Origin: Microcoleus sp036705565
GTDB lineage: Bacteria > Cyanobacteriota > Cyanobacteriia > Cyanobacteriales > Microcoleaceae
Direction: 5' to 3' (one strand)
Assembly: GCA_036705565.1 (NCBI GenBank)
Contig: JAUBUY010000029.1
DNA: 64,000 nucleotides
Positions within the stretch are counted from its first letter, which is position 1. Each line of letters starts with the position of its first letter. The notes under the pieces are model-generated. The model searched no databases. It was not told where the DNA came from and worked only from the letters and a program-made list of their open reading frames with translations. A program made the position numbers and the translations under genes. This document shows, one piece after another, positions 40,646 to 50,789 of this stretch.

Positions 40646-43516
40646 TTATTCTTTGATCGCAGGGGGGCGAGCTACCGGGATTTCAATCCTGAAATCCGCT
40701 CCCTGTCCAGGTTCGGAGATACACTTCAAACTTCCTCCGTGTTTTTCCACCACTATCTGGTAGCTGATAGACAAGCCGAGCCCCGTACCCTTGCCTACAG
40801 GTTTAGTGGTAAAGAAAGGGTCAAACAAGTGGCATTTAGCTTTTTCGGGCAATCCGGGCCCGCTGTCTTGAATCCGAATCACCACAACTTGACCCCTCGA
40901 CTTTCCTGACTCATCAGCCTCCGAGTCTGGGTTCACCACCGCCGTCGAGATTTTGATCGTCTTGGGTGGAGGCTGATTTTCCAAAGAGTCGATCGCATTC
41001 GCCAAAATATTCATAAATACTTGGTTGAGTTGTCCGGGATAGCACTCTACCTTCGGCAAGTCGCCGTAGTCTTTAATTACCTCAATTCCCGGCACTAGCC
41101 CGTTTGACTTCAAGCGACTCTGCAAAATCAGCAGCGTGCTGTCAATCCCTTGGTGAATGTCCACCGGCTTCATCTCTGCTTCGTCGTGCCGTGCGAAGTT
41201 CCGCAGAGACAGGACAATTTGGCGGATGCGTTCAGTTCCCATCTCTATTGAAGACAGAATTTTCAGCAAATCCGGCACTATGAACTCAACATCGATTTCT
41301 TCGTTTTTGTCGAGAATTTCGGGGCAAGGCTCGGGGTAATGCTTTTGATACAAGTGCAGCAAATCCAGCAGATTTTTCATGTACTGCTTGCAATAAGTCA
41401 AGTTTCCGTAAATAAAATTAACCGGATTGTTAATTTCGTGGGCGACGCCGGCGACCATTTGACCGAGAGAGGACATTTTTTCGTTTTGGATGAGCTGAGC
41501 TTCTTTCTGCTGCAACTGCTGCAATGTTTCCGTCAGTTGGCGGGCTTGAGTTTGGGCGGCTAAGGCGGCAGCGCGGGTTTGGGCGTAGAGTTCGGCTTGG
41601 TCGATCGCGATCGCCAGTTGATCCACCACCGCTTGCAGCAATTCCACTTCGCTCGTCGCCCAGGAACGGTGGCTGCTGTAATGGTTGCAAACTACAGCAC
41701 CCATTTGACCGGAGCGAGTCTTGAGCGGCAGCAGCAGGTTAGAAACAATCCCGATACTTCTCAAAAAAGCTCGCGTGGCCGGTTCGATGCACAGTGCTGT
41801 GGCAGCGTCGCCGATCCGAAGCGTTTGGCGGTGGCTAATTTTCTCGGCCAGCAGCGTTACTTGTTCGATCGGGTATTCTGTGAGCCGCTCTTTGAGTTCG
41901 GGATTTGCCGCCTCGTGGGTAATTGCAAAGCTGGGCTGACCGTCTCGCGAGATGGAGTACCACAAAAAGTAGCACTGGTCAACCTGCAACAAGCTGCGAA
42001 TTTCGTTCACAGCCGTATCTAAAATTTTGTCGAGGTCTAGGGAATTCCGCATCTGGCTGGCGAGGCCGAAGAGCAGGCCTTCCCGGCGGCTCAACAATTC
42101 TTCTCGGGCTGCGTGGCGATCGATCGCCACGGCGATGGCGTTAGCAATGCAACCCAGAACTTCTAGCGCTCCCTCGCTTGCCAAAGCGCTACTGCACAGA
42201 GCCATCACTCCCACCAGCCGCTCTTCGACAATCAACGGATAGGTAATGGTACACAGAGACGGGTTCGACATTAGACACACAGGAGCCGTTTGGAGTTTTC
42301 CCACTTCTGTTGGCACCCAATCTTCTATTTCTTTTGCCCAATCTTGGCTCCTAAGTCCTGAATTGGCCTGCAATTCTAACCGCTCTGTCTGCTGGTTGAA
42401 AGTCCAGATGCTCGCCCCTGTGGCGTCGAGGTACTCTACCATTGCCTCGGTGCAGCGATTGAGGATGACCGATATTTTCCCGCCTTGTCCGAGGGCTGCA
42501 CCGACTTTAGCTTGCAGGGTTCCCAAGCGAGCTCGCTCTTGTAGGGACGCTGCCGTCAGTTGGCGATCGGATGTGTCGCCCGGGCCGGCAACGATTTCTC
42601 GGATTTGTTGGGTATCGTCCGCGCGCCCGATGCCCGCTGAAGCTTCCCACACATATTGAGATGTGCCTGTTTCCCCCAGCGTCGGGAGGTTTTTTGTGCC
42701 GTATATTGTCCTGCTACTCTGTGGCGTAGGTACCGCAGACAAGCTCGATCGGTTCGAGCCAGAAACTAACTCCGAGATTTGCGGGCTGTCCGAGGTGATA
42801 TCTTCTACCTCTGGCAACTGTTTCTGGGCTTTGACTAATTGCCAGCGCAGCTCCACCAAACTCGCAACTTGCCGACTTAAAGCTTGCATAGCTTCTATCG
42901 TTTCTTTTGTCAAGTCTCGCGGCACCGAGTCCATGACGGATAGCACTCCCAGCACCTGCCCCTCAGAGCTGACAACTGGGATTCCGGCGTAAAATTTCAC
43001 GAAGGGGTAGAAAACGATCAGCGGATGATCGCCAAATCTCACATCTGTGGAAGCGTCTCTAACAATGGCGGCAGGCAGTTCTTTAAAGGAATTTATAGGA
43101 AGTTCGATCGCAAATTCGGAAGCAACGGGCGGTTGTTGCAGGGAAATTGCCCGGTCAAATTCCGACTTTGAGTTTGAACTCTGGGCGAAATCTTCGGGAG
43201 TTGGGTCTAGGGCGCGAGCGCAAAAATTCAGGTAACGGTGGGTCAAAGTTCGATCGATACCTAACTGCGACTTCAACCAGTGGCGATTACCGTCAATCAA
43301 GCTCAAGAAAGCAATAGGAGTTCGGCTCATCTGAGCTGCCAAACCGACCAAACTGTCCAAGCAAGCCTCTGGATCAGATCCCAGAAGCTGATACAAATCA
43401 ATGTTATGGAGCTTGAACACTTTTTTTTTACCAAGAGGCAAGGGTGCTTTCATCATGTGTAACTGCCCGTCTAGTTGCTGGCAACCGCCCTTCTCAATAC
43501 TTCCCTTGAAAAACAA
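40646..43516 (-). CDS. Multi-GAF sensor histidine kinase
   Basis: 956 residues, soluble. GAF domains at about 40-215 (CFARALDP-type sequence, SLIDGNRHWLKSQLGI), about 330-470 and about 480-650, followed by a helical stretch, HisKA with phospho-acceptor H693 in HEINNP, and HATPase_c with intact boxes (DSGPGL, GKGTGLGLS). There is no clear bilin-binding Cys-His pair, so it is probably not a phytochrome-type photoreceptor. The kinase core closely resembles that of the kinase at 397-2664. A stand-alone receiver gene lies 681 bases away in divergent orientation and is a candidate partner. Confidence 0.92.
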   Translation of the reverse strand: MFFKGSIEKGGCQQLDGQLHMMKAPLPLGKKKVFKLHNIDLYQLLGSDPEACLDSLVGLAAQMSRTPIAFLSLIDGNRHWLKSQLGIDRTLTHRYLNFCARALDPTPEDFAQSSNSKSEFDRAISLQQPPVASEFAIELPINSFKELPAAIVRDASTDVRFGDHPLIVFYPFVKFYAGIPVVSSEGQVLGVLSVMDSVPRDLTKETIEAMQALSRQVASLVELRWQLVKAQKQLPEVEDITSDSPQISELVSGSNRSSLSAVPTPQSSRTIYGTKNLPTLGETGTSQYVWEASAGIGRADDTQQIREIVAGPGDTSDRQLTAASLQERARLGTLQAKVGAALGQGGKISVILNRCTEAMVEYLDATGASIWTFNQQTERLELQANSGLRSQDWAKEIEDWVPTEVGKLQTAPVCLMSNPSLCTITYPLIVEERLVGVMALCSSALASEGALEVLGCIANAIAVAIDRHAAREELLSRREGLLFGLASQMRNSLDLDKILDTAVNEIRSLLQVDQCYFLWYSISRDGQPSFAITHEAANPELKERLTEYPIEQVTLLAEKISHRQTLRIGDAATALCIEPATRAFLRSIGIVSNLLLPLKTRSGQMGAVVCNHYSSHRSWATSEVELLQAVVDQLAIAIDQAELYAQTRAAALAAQTQARQLTETLQQLQQKEAQLIQNEKMSSLGQMVAGVAHEINNPVNFIYGNLTYCKQYMKNLLDLLHLYQKHYPEPCPEILDKNEEIDVEFIVPDLLKILSSIEMGTERIRQIVLSLRNFARHDEAEMKPVDIHQGIDSTLLILQSRLKSNGLVPGIEVIKDYGDLPKVECYPGQLNQVFMNILANAIDSLENQPPPKTIKISTAVVNPDSEADESGKSRGQVVVIRIQDSGPGLPEKAKCHLFDPFFTTKPVGKGTGLGLSISYQIVVEKHGGSLKCISEPGQGADFRIEIPVARPPAIKE

Positions 43517-44197
43517 GCTATGAATTCTGTGCTGGGAGACTCGGGGCGCAAGTTCGGCGCAGGTTGCTTGCGCCGAATTCAGACTAACCTCTTGACTGAT
43601 CTGAAAACTTTTGAGTTATCGGAGTTAGAGCACCCCATATCTAAGACTATATAAATTATACTTCCAGTTGACTATGCTTTTGAATACCTCGGACTCTCTC
43701 AATCTAAGACCCTCTGTTGGGAGGAAGCAGCTTTCCAAAATATATGACTATTGCTTACCTAGAATTTTTTTATCAGTTTAATTGTATTTTAACAGACTTC
43801 TCTAATCGTGGGTAGCTGGCTTGCTGGTAGATTTAAATCAGGGGTTTGTGCCACAATACCAGTGTCCTTTACCGAGCTGTGCCTTAGCCGAGTGTTCAAC
43901 TACAGTTAGGAGATGAATTACAAAAAATTGGTAAGATGTTAAACTTTGTAACAATAGTTGTTCAAACTCGACCTTTTAGGGTTTTTGACCCCGGATGCAC
44001 ATTTTGCAACTGTTGTAATTGCCGATCGACCACTCTCCCAATCCCTTTTTTCGAGTTTGAGGTAAAAAAACAGGGGTAAAGTTTCAACTAACGCTCCAAC
44101 GGAGTTGACAATTATTGGGTAGAGGCAACTCTCAAAAAATAACTGAACGAAGTATGTTTTGTATTTTCAAGAACTATAAATAAACAGGGAGAAGAAT
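43517..44197. other. Divergent promoter region between the GAF kinase and receiver genes
   Basis: 681 bases. A hairpin TTCGGCGCA / TGCGCCGAA lies at 43553-43577, about 40 bases upstream of the kinase start. The rest is AT-rich with no gene seen. The receiver gene has Shine-Dalgarno AGGGAG six to eight bases before its ATG. Confidence 0.5.
43553..43577. promoter_or_regulatory. Inverted repeat in leader of the GAF kinase gene
   Basis: Perfect 9-bp arms TTCGGCGCA and TGCGCCGAA with a seven-base loop, in the likely 5' leader of the minus-strand kinase. It could be an operator or an RNA hairpin. Confidence 0.4.
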
Positions 44198-44584
44198 ATG
44201 TCTGCAAGTAGCAGTCAAGTACCAACTATTTTGGCAGTTGATGATAGCGTCGTGATGCAAGGACTTGTTAAACAGGCCTTAAGCAAAGAGTTTCGAGTTC
44301 TCGTAACCGACAATGCAGTGGATGCTTTGTCAACGATTTATCACGAACAAATTTCGGTTTTGTTGCTGGATGTTTCGATGCCTGGTATTGACGGATTGGA
44401 ACTCTGCCGCACGGTGCGGAGCTTGCCTCAGTTTCAGAATTTGCCGATCGTAATGCTGACAGCGCGAGATGGAGCCTTTGATAAGGTACAGGGGCGTTTG
44501 GCGGGAGCAACAGAGTATTTAACTAAGCCGTTTGATGCTGATAAGTTGCGCGAGGTAATTGGTAAGTTTATCAAAATCAAATAA
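44198..44584 (+). CDS. Stand-alone response regulator receiver (CheY/PatA-type)
   Basis: 128 residues, one receiver domain only. The acidic pair D15-D16 (AVDDS), phospho-acceptor D58 (LLLDVSMPG), Thr in MLTARD and Lys in LTKPFD are all present. No output domain, so it must act by protein contact. It lies next to, and converges with, the chemosensory operon (ends 127 bases apart), so it may be that operon's CheY-like output or a partner of the GAF kinase. Confidence 0.94.
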   Translation: MSASSSQVPTILAVDDSVVMQGLVKQALSKEFRVLVTDNAVDALSTIYHEQISVLLLDVSMPGIDGLELCRTVRSLPQFQNLPIVMLTARDGAFDKVQGRLAGATEYLTKPFDADKLREVIGKFIKIK

Positions 44585-44711
44585 TCGGACTTAGGACAAA
44601 AATCAGTTTTGAGTAATTAATGAAGTAAAAAGTTGCGATCGCGCTCTCTGATCCTCGACTTCTTTAACAAGTCGAGGGGCGGGGCATTCTGCACTATTTG
44701 CGAGGTAAGTC

Positions 44712-45797
44712 CTAAATTTTTAATTTTGCCAGGAGTAGGGGAGCGATCGCACTGACAGGTAGAACATATTGGGCGGCACCGAGGGCGATCGCCTCCTTGG
44801 GCATTCCGAAGACAATGCAGCTAGCCTCGTCTTGGGCGATTGTCAACCCCCCTTGTCTAGCGATCTCCAACATTCCGTCAGCACCATCTCTACCCATTCC
44901 TGTCAGCAAAACCCCCGCTGCTGCCCGACTATAAAAATTAGCTACCGACTTAAATGTCACCGTTACAGAAGGGCAGTGTCCCGCAGCATGAGCAGCTTCT
45001 GAATAAATAAATCGCCCTTGAGAATCCAATTCTAAATGACGTTTTTCTGGAGGAAAATACACAGTCCCTGCTTGTGGCAATTCCCCAAAAGCAGCTATCT
45101 TAACAGGCAGTTTCGATTCATAACCCAGCCAATCAACTAATCCTTGCAAAAAACCTTCACTGATGTGTTGGACACAAATTATAGGCACGGGAAAACTAGC
45201 TGGAAGTTTAGAAATAATCGCGTACAGTGCTTGTGGTCCGCCTGTAGAAGCCCCTATCGCCAATATTTTAATAGTTGGAGATTTAACATTTTCGTTAGAA
45301 AATTTGTAATTAGGAACTGGTGCTTGGTTGAGTTTTACAATTTGATTTTGATCTTCAGTAGGTATCTTTTTTGGATGCCGTGTAAATACTTTAACTCCTG
45401 AGAGAATTTTCACCTTAGCTATTAATTGATTAGCTAGGCGATCGTAATCAGATACCAACCCGCCCATCGGTTTCGGAAAAACATCCAATGCACCAGCCTT
45501 TAACACTTGAAATACATTCTGAGTATCATTCGCTTGCACTGAAGCACTAATTACTAAAATTGGTAGCGGATATTTCTTCATTACTTCTTCGGTAAATTCT
45601 AACCCGTTCATTGGTGCCATGTCCAAATCCGTACAGATTACTTGGGGCTGAAGTTTGGGAATTAATTCTAGTCCTTCTAATCCGTTGCAAGCAGTTCCTA
45701 CAACTTGGATGTCTGGCGAGGACTCAAAAATTCGTTTGAGAACGATGGTAACTACTGGAGAATCTTCAACTAACAATAGTTTAATGGGCAACAACAT
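44712..45797 (-). CDS. cheB: Chemotaxis response regulator protein-glutamate methylesterase
   Basis: 361 residues from the ATG at 45797; an earlier in-frame ATG at 45848 would add residues (NLSFPIPHSPFP) that are simply a translated GGGAATGG microsatellite, so I reject it. Receiver domain about 1-120 (LLLVEDSPVV, phospho-Asp in CTDLDMAPMNG). CheB esterase domain about 175-360 with catalytic Ser (GASTGGPQAL), His (CVQHISEGF) and Asp (GMGRDGADGM). It removes methyl groups from receptor glutamates for adaptation. Last gene of the chemosensory operon. Confidence 0.94.
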   Translation of the reverse strand: MLLPIKLLLVEDSPVVTIVLKRIFESSPDIQVVGTACNGLEGLELIPKLQPQVICTDLDMAPMNGLEFTEEVMKKYPLPILVISASVQANDTQNVFQVLKAGALDVFPKPMGGLVSDYDRLANQLIAKVKILSGVKVFTRHPKKIPTEDQNQIVKLNQAPVPNYKFSNENVKSPTIKILAIGASTGGPQALYAIISKLPASFPVPIICVQHISEGFLQGLVDWLGYESKLPVKIAAFGELPQAGTVYFPPEKRHLELDSQGRFIYSEAAHAAGHCPSVTVTFKSVANFYSRAAAGVLLTGMGRDGADGMLEIARQGGLTIAQDEASCIVFGMPKEAIALGAAQYVLPVSAIAPLLLAKLKI

Positions 45798-45897
45798 CAG
45801 TTTGCTCGGAAATGGGGAATGGGGAATGGGAAATGATAAATTCGGCATCCATGCACGGGGAATTTTTCACTAGACACAGGGCATTGGGCTTTGCTAA

Positions 45898-45953
45898 TTG
45901 GTAGTAAATAACAAATAGCTAATAACAAATAGCTAACAACAAATAGCTAATGA
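45898..45953. repeat. AACAAATAGCTAATGAC tandem repeat between cheA and cheB
   Basis: Irregular repeats (AACAAATAGCTAAT) run up to the stop codon of cheA at 45954. Confidence 0.75.
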
Positions 45954-48452
45954 CTAAACTAACCTTTTTAGTGTCTCTACCAACACATCTTGATTGAAAG
46001 TACCTTTAGGAATATAAGCATTGGCCCCCGCATCAGCACCTCTTTTTTTATCTTCATCCGATGCCAAAGATGTCACTAAAATTATCGGCAACTCACTGTA
46101 TTCTTTTTGCTCGCGAATCTTAATAGTCAGGGCCAAACCGTCTAAATTTGGCATTTGTATGTCAGAAATCACAGCATCAAAATCGCGAGTTTTCAATTTA
46201 TGGAAAGCATCCAATCCGTCTACCGCAGTCACAACTTCGTAACCTGCAGCTTCCAGTATGCGCTTTTCTTGAGTGCGCGTGGCGATCGAATCTTCTGCTA
46301 ATAGTATAACTTGTTTTCTGCTGGCAGTCTCAAGTTGCGATCGCGCACTCCCAACCCCACGAGACGAAACTTGCTGGCGTACAGATTTTATCAAATCGTG
46401 GGGATTGAGTACCATACAAACTTCCCCAGTACCGAGAATTGTGGCACCAGAAACATTTCGCACCCGTTTGAGCAATTGACTTTGAGGTTTCATCACCACA
46501 TCCTGTTCGTCTATCAAAGCATCTACAAATAATCCCAATCTTTCCTCCCCAACTTTTAAAACAATACAAGGCATTTTTGAAGAACTTGAATTTCGGAAGT
46601 AGTTTTTATTCTCCTTCAGATTTTCTCTCCCGGTTTCCTGTCTCAAATACCGATTTTTTTGCCACAGTTTTTTATTATTTAATTCTAGTAAATCTGTCAG
46701 ATGAGCAACTGACAAAGGCTGACCCTTTGAAAGTATAGTTTCCTTACCTTCTATAGCAAATATCTCAGACTGAGACACCTGTTGTGCCGTGTCTACAAAC
46801 TCGACTGGCAGAGCATAAGGAATGTCTTCAACTATGACAATTAATACATTTGCTGTAGCTAAAGACGTGCTGATTTGCAGCCTCAAAGTGCATCCTTTTC
46901 CTGGTAAAGACTCTACTTGAATACTACCTTTTAGGGCTTCAACATTAGTGCGAACTACATCCAATCCGACCCCGCGCCCCGATACTTCGGTAACAAATTT
47001 TTTGGTCGAAAAACCCGGAGTAAAAATTAAAGATTGTACTTGATTTTCGGTCATTTCTGCCAGTTGTTCAAGCGTACAAATATTACGTTTTAGCGCCGTT
47101 TGTTTAATGCTCTCTAAATTTAGTCCCCGACCATCATCAGCAACTTCAATAATAATATTGCTAGCCATATTATAGCCTTTAATTCGGAGAGTAGCCACGG
47201 GAGGTTTACCTAGTTTTTTCCGCTCCTCAACAGTTTCAATGCCGTGGTCGATCGCATTTCTAATCATGTGCATTAAAGGGTCTTTCATTTCCTCTAAAAT
47301 GCGTTTATCGGCTGTAGTTTCCCCTCCTTCAATCACTAAGGCAACTTCTTTACCTTCCCGTTTTGCTAAATCTCGAACAGTTCGAGGAAATAAATTAAAA
47401 ATAGTAGACAAAGGCAACAGTCTCAGAGTGCGAATTCCTGATTCTAATGCCTCAGCGATTAATTCGAGTCTGGCAGTATCTTCATAAACTCGATTTCTCA
47501 AGCAGTTTACTAAAGTTCCAAGACGTTCTAAACGTTCTTCTGTACGTTGATAGTAATCCTGCAATTGGCTAAATTTGCCGTTGGTTTTAATACCGTTTTC
47601 ATCTATTTGCATCCGATCGACAGTCAAGCTAGTTACAAAATATTCTCGGCTCCACTCTTCCCACAAAGTTGTAATTTTTTCGATCTCTGCAACTCGGTGT
47701 CCTAGTCGAGTTTTTGTGACAGTAAGTTCCCCTGCTTGAGTCATTAAATCGTCTAAATTTTGAGTCGCAACGCGAATGGTTTCAATGCGGTAAGATGAGG
47801 TAGAGGATGCAGTAACTGCCGACTGCGACGCCGACGCAGGGGCGGAATCAGAAGGTGCAGGCAAGTTTTGAGCTTGCAGTGGAAATTCTGGCTGGGATTG
47901 TAGGGGTAAAAAAGAGGAATTCTTCTCTAAGTTAACGACTTCTGAATTTTCAACGTTGGTTTCTGGTTGTTGGGTAGGAGGCTCAGTAAATTGCGGTTCT
48001 ACCAACGGTTGTTCTGGTACTTGTGAAGATGAGGAATCTACTATTGAGGCGGCCGCCTGTGGCTGTAACTGACTAGAAGCACCCATCATGCTAGCGAGGA
48101 TGTAAAAAGTATTAATGCCGGAATCTTCGCCGGTAACTGCTTCGTTAACGAGTTGGCGGATGGCGTCTAAACCTTGCGAAAGTCGATCGCTAATATCGGA
48201 ATTGAGTTGAGTTTCTCCCCGCTTGACAGAACCCAAAATATGCTCCATTTGATGAGCTAAAGATGCTACATTTTTTACGCCTAGCATCCCAGCATCACCT
48301 TTAAGAGAATGGGTTTCGCGCAACAATTGTTCTAACTTAGCTAAGTCGCTTGGATGTTGTTCTAAGTACAGCAATCCGTCGTCTAGTTTTTGTAAGTGTT
48401 CTTGACTAGCAACTTTAAATACATCTCGAAGTTCTTGATCTTCAATCATCAT
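45954..48452 (-). CDS. cheA: Hybrid chemotaxis histidine kinase CheA with C-terminal receiver
   Basis: 832 residues. HPt domain with phospho-acceptor H48 (ETHSLKGDAG); a Ser/Pro/Gln-rich linker (about 130-225); dimerisation domain; HATPase with NAIDHGIE, ADDGRGL and GRGVGLDVV boxes; CheW-like domain (about 540-690); receiver at about 705-832 (LLAEDS, SDIQMPNLDG, VTSLAS, IPKGT with Lys present). No CheY-binding P2 domain is evident. CheA-REC fusions are typical of Frz-, Wsp- and Pil/Chp-type systems, not flagellar ones. Operon member between a receptor gene and cheB. Confidence 0.95.
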   Translation of the reverse strand: MMIEDQELRDVFKVASQEHLQKLDDGLLYLEQHPSDLAKLEQLLRETHSLKGDAGMLGVKNVASLAHQMEHILGSVKRGETQLNSDISDRLSQGLDAIRQLVNEAVTGEDSGINTFYILASMMGASSQLQPQAAASIVDSSSSQVPEQPLVEPQFTEPPTQQPETNVENSEVVNLEKNSSFLPLQSQPEFPLQAQNLPAPSDSAPASASQSAVTASSTSSYRIETIRVATQNLDDLMTQAGELTVTKTRLGHRVAEIEKITTLWEEWSREYFVTSLTVDRMQIDENGIKTNGKFSQLQDYYQRTEERLERLGTLVNCLRNRVYEDTARLELIAEALESGIRTLRLLPLSTIFNLFPRTVRDLAKREGKEVALVIEGGETTADKRILEEMKDPLMHMIRNAIDHGIETVEERKKLGKPPVATLRIKGYNMASNIIIEVADDGRGLNLESIKQTALKRNICTLEQLAEMTENQVQSLIFTPGFSTKKFVTEVSGRGVGLDVVRTNVEALKGSIQVESLPGKGCTLRLQISTSLATANVLIVIVEDIPYALPVEFVDTAQQVSQSEIFAIEGKETILSKGQPLSVAHLTDLLELNNKKLWQKNRYLRQETGRENLKENKNYFRNSSSSKMPCIVLKVGEERLGLFVDALIDEQDVVMKPQSQLLKRVRNVSGATILGTGEVCMVLNPHDLIKSVRQQVSSRGVGSARSQLETASRKQVILLAEDSIATRTQEKRILEAAGYEVVTAVDGLDAFHKLKTRDFDAVISDIQMPNLDGLALTIKIREQKEYSELPIILVTSLASDEDKKRGADAGANAYIPKGTFNQDVLVETLKRLV

Positions 48453-48532
48453 ATATGTTTTTTAGTAATAAGTAATTGAGCATTGCTCATGGGTAATGGG
48501 TAATGATAATTATGTTGAATACTCAGTCGATT

Positions 48533-48582
48533 GCTAATGACTAATGACTAATGACTAATGACTAATGACTAATGACTAATGA
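48533..48582. repeat. (CTAATGA)n heptamer repeat abutting a stop codon
   Basis: Seven heptamers in a row; the last one runs into the TAG of the minus-strand receptor gene (48583-48585). Confidence 0.92.
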
Positions 48583-50466
48583 CTACACTACTTCTTTAAG
48601 ATTAAATGCAGCTTCTGTCAGTTGTTGAGTACCGATTTTAACTTGAGTAATGCCGCTTACTGTTTGAGACGCTGATTCCTTCATAGAACTCATCGCATCA
48701 CCTACTTGCTGAATTGCGATCGCCTGCTGTTTCACATTAAATGAAATTTGCTGATTGCTAGCAAACACCAGATTGCAAGCTTCCCTCACACCCATAAAAG
48801 CTTCTGCCGTATCTTGTGCTGTTTTTACCCCTTCTGCAACCGTTTTGCGACTATCTTCAGTTGCTTTCACCGTGGAGTCGATCGCACCCTTAATTTCTGG
48901 AATAATACCATTAATTTTTTGTGCTGCTTGTTGGCTTTCATCTGCTAACTTACGAATTTCGCTTGCTACCACCGCAAAACCTTTACCGTACTCGCCGGCT
49001 CTGACTGCTTCAACAGCAGCGTTGAGAGCCAGCATATTAGTTTGGCTGGCTAAATCGCTAACCAAACTTGCGAGAGTCGATATATTGCCAATCTGACTCG
49101 TGCTGTCGTCTAGTCGATGATTTTGCTTAGAAATTGCCACCACAGCTTCTCTAAGATTCAGCATTTGATTGAGAGTTTGATCTACCTTTGTAGTACCTTC
49201 TTCTGCTAGATTTAAAGCTTGGCGAGCAGCAACGGCAACAGACTCAGCTTGCTCGGCTGTTTGCTGAGAAGAGCGGCCTAAATTTTCGAGAGTTATAGTT
49301 GTTTGGTTAACCGAAACAAATTGCCTATCTGCTATTTGTTCTTGCCTGTTCATATTAGATTCTATTTGCATTGAAAATGACGAAATTTGGTAAATCAGCC
49401 CCCGAATGAGAGCAACAATTTGTTGCAGAAAAAACCATCCAAATCCCAGCACCACAGCCAGGGAAACAATAGCTATCGTCGCTGCTATTTTTTGAAGAGA
49501 ATCGATGGAATAAAATAACAATTTTTTGGGTGAAGTATCCACAATTACTAAAAACTTATTGGTATTTTGTTTGCTGGGGAAGACTGTATTATAGCTAATC
49601 ACTAGCTCCCGATTTTCAATATTTCCCTGACCACCTGAGAGTATTTTAGCAACAAGGTCTCCTGAATAATCATTTTTGACATTTTCCTTAGTTTTGAGTT
49701 CAAGTCCCCAGGCTTTTTTAGGATTGGGATGAGCCAGATAATACCCATCTTGGTTTAAGATAAAAGATTTGTCTGATAGTTCAGGATTGAACTTTTTAAC
49801 CATATCGAGCAGAGTGTTACCCAGGGCATTAGTAATGATAAAGCCTTGTCTTTCTCCTTTAGGATCAAAAATTGGAGTTGCGTAGCGAATTGTTGGCTTG
49901 TAAGGAATTTCTATTTTCCCCATTTCCTGATTCAGATTTAAGGAAGACACATAGACTTCTCCTTGTTTTAGCTTCATAGTTGCCGAAAAGTAATCTGTGT
50001 CTGCTTTATTTTGTAGTTGAGAATCTGGAATAACTTGGAGATTTGTGCCGTCATAATCTACGCGGACTATCTCCTTACCGCTGTTATCTATGTAACGCAA
50101 TTGCACATAATATGGCTTAGCTTCCATCATGGATAAGAATGTGAGCTGCATTCGATAAACCCAATCTTTATAAGTTGAATTAGTTTGTTTGTCTACTCCA
50201 TTTCCTGCCCTGGCTCTAATCATTCCCTGAACAGGGGGAGTTTTGCGGAGAAACAAAATATCTGCTCTCAGATTTTCAAACTTGTTAATCATTTGATTGG
50301 CGGTAGAATTAACACTGTCACTAAGGGTTATCAATGCTAACTTTTGCAGTGCTTCTGTTGAAGAATAAATTCCATACCAACCAACAATAGATACGGGAAT
50401 TAAGGTACTTAAAATTAGAAGTAGCAACAGTCGGTGCTGCATTTTTTGGAAAAATTTGTTAATCAT
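48583..50466 (-). CDS. Methyl-accepting chemotaxis receptor with Cache-type sensor
   Basis: 627 residues. N-terminal membrane helix (about 11-33), a large periplasmic region to about 330 with Cache/PDC-like strands (YVSSLNLNQEMG, IRYATPIFDPKGERQGFI, SFILNQDGYYLAHP), and a second membrane helix (about 334-356). The signalling domain contains the hairpin-tip sequence NMLALNAAVEAVRAGEYGKG, then FAVVASEIRKLAD. No HAMP domain is recognisable between membrane and signalling domain. Cache sensors usually bind small amino acids or organic acids; the ligand is unknown. Confidence 0.93.
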   Translation of the reverse strand: MINKFFQKMQHRLLLLLILSTLIPVSIVGWYGIYSSTEALQKLALITLSDSVNSTANQMINKFENLRADILFLRKTPPVQGMIRARAGNGVDKQTNSTYKDWVYRMQLTFLSMMEAKPYYVQLRYIDNSGKEIVRVDYDGTNLQVIPDSQLQNKADTDYFSATMKLKQGEVYVSSLNLNQEMGKIEIPYKPTIRYATPIFDPKGERQGFIITNALGNTLLDMVKKFNPELSDKSFILNQDGYYLAHPNPKKAWGLELKTKENVKNDYSGDLVAKILSGGQGNIENRELVISYNTVFPSKQNTNKFLVIVDTSPKKLLFYSIDSLQKIAATIAIVSLAVVLGFGWFFLQQIVALIRGLIYQISSFSMQIESNMNRQEQIADRQFVSVNQTTITLENLGRSSQQTAEQAESVAVAARQALNLAEEGTTKVDQTLNQMLNLREAVVAISKQNHRLDDSTSQIGNISTLASLVSDLASQTNMLALNAAVEAVRAGEYGKGFAVVASEIRKLADESQQAAQKINGIIPEIKGAIDSTVKATEDSRKTVAEGVKTAQDTAEAFMGVREACNLVFASNQQISFNVKQQAIAIQQVGDAMSSMKESASQTVSGITQVKIGTQQLTEAAFNLKEVV

Positions 50467-50610
50467 TGGTTACTGGGAATCGGTTACTGGTAACTTGTAC
50501 GATCGCATAGTCTAAGTATAGGGAATTGGAAAACTGTAGGATCGGGTAGCCGAAGTATTGGGAATTGGGAAGTGGTAGTAAAGAAAAAATAACAACCCCC
50601 TAATAATAAC

Positions 50611-50775
50611 TCACAACTCACTACACTGCTGATTTGATATTAGGTTTTTATTTGCATTTGCCCATAAACAAGTTATTACTCCGGTTAATATCGCTGGAAT
50701 GGTAGGGAAATCGATCGCCCAAGCAATTGCTTTCATTCTTAAGGATATATTTGGCATTTTTGGGGAACTACTCAT
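50611..50775 (-). CDS. Possible 54-residue small protein between two receptors
   Basis: The ATG at 50775 has GGAGAG (50785-50790) nine bases upstream, overlapping the stop of the preceding receptor gene, which suggests coupled translation. It encodes MSSSPKMPNISLRMK followed by a hydrophobic stretch (AIAWAIDFPTIPAILTGVIT) and a short polar end (NKNLISNQQCSEL). It could be a single-span or peripheral membrane peptide. No known family. The downstream receptor starts 144 bases later. Confidence 0.4.
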   Translation of the reverse strand: MSSSPKMPNISLRMKAIAWAIDFPTIPAILTGVITCLWANANKNLISNQQCSEL

Positions 50776-50789
50776 AATTCATTGCTCTC

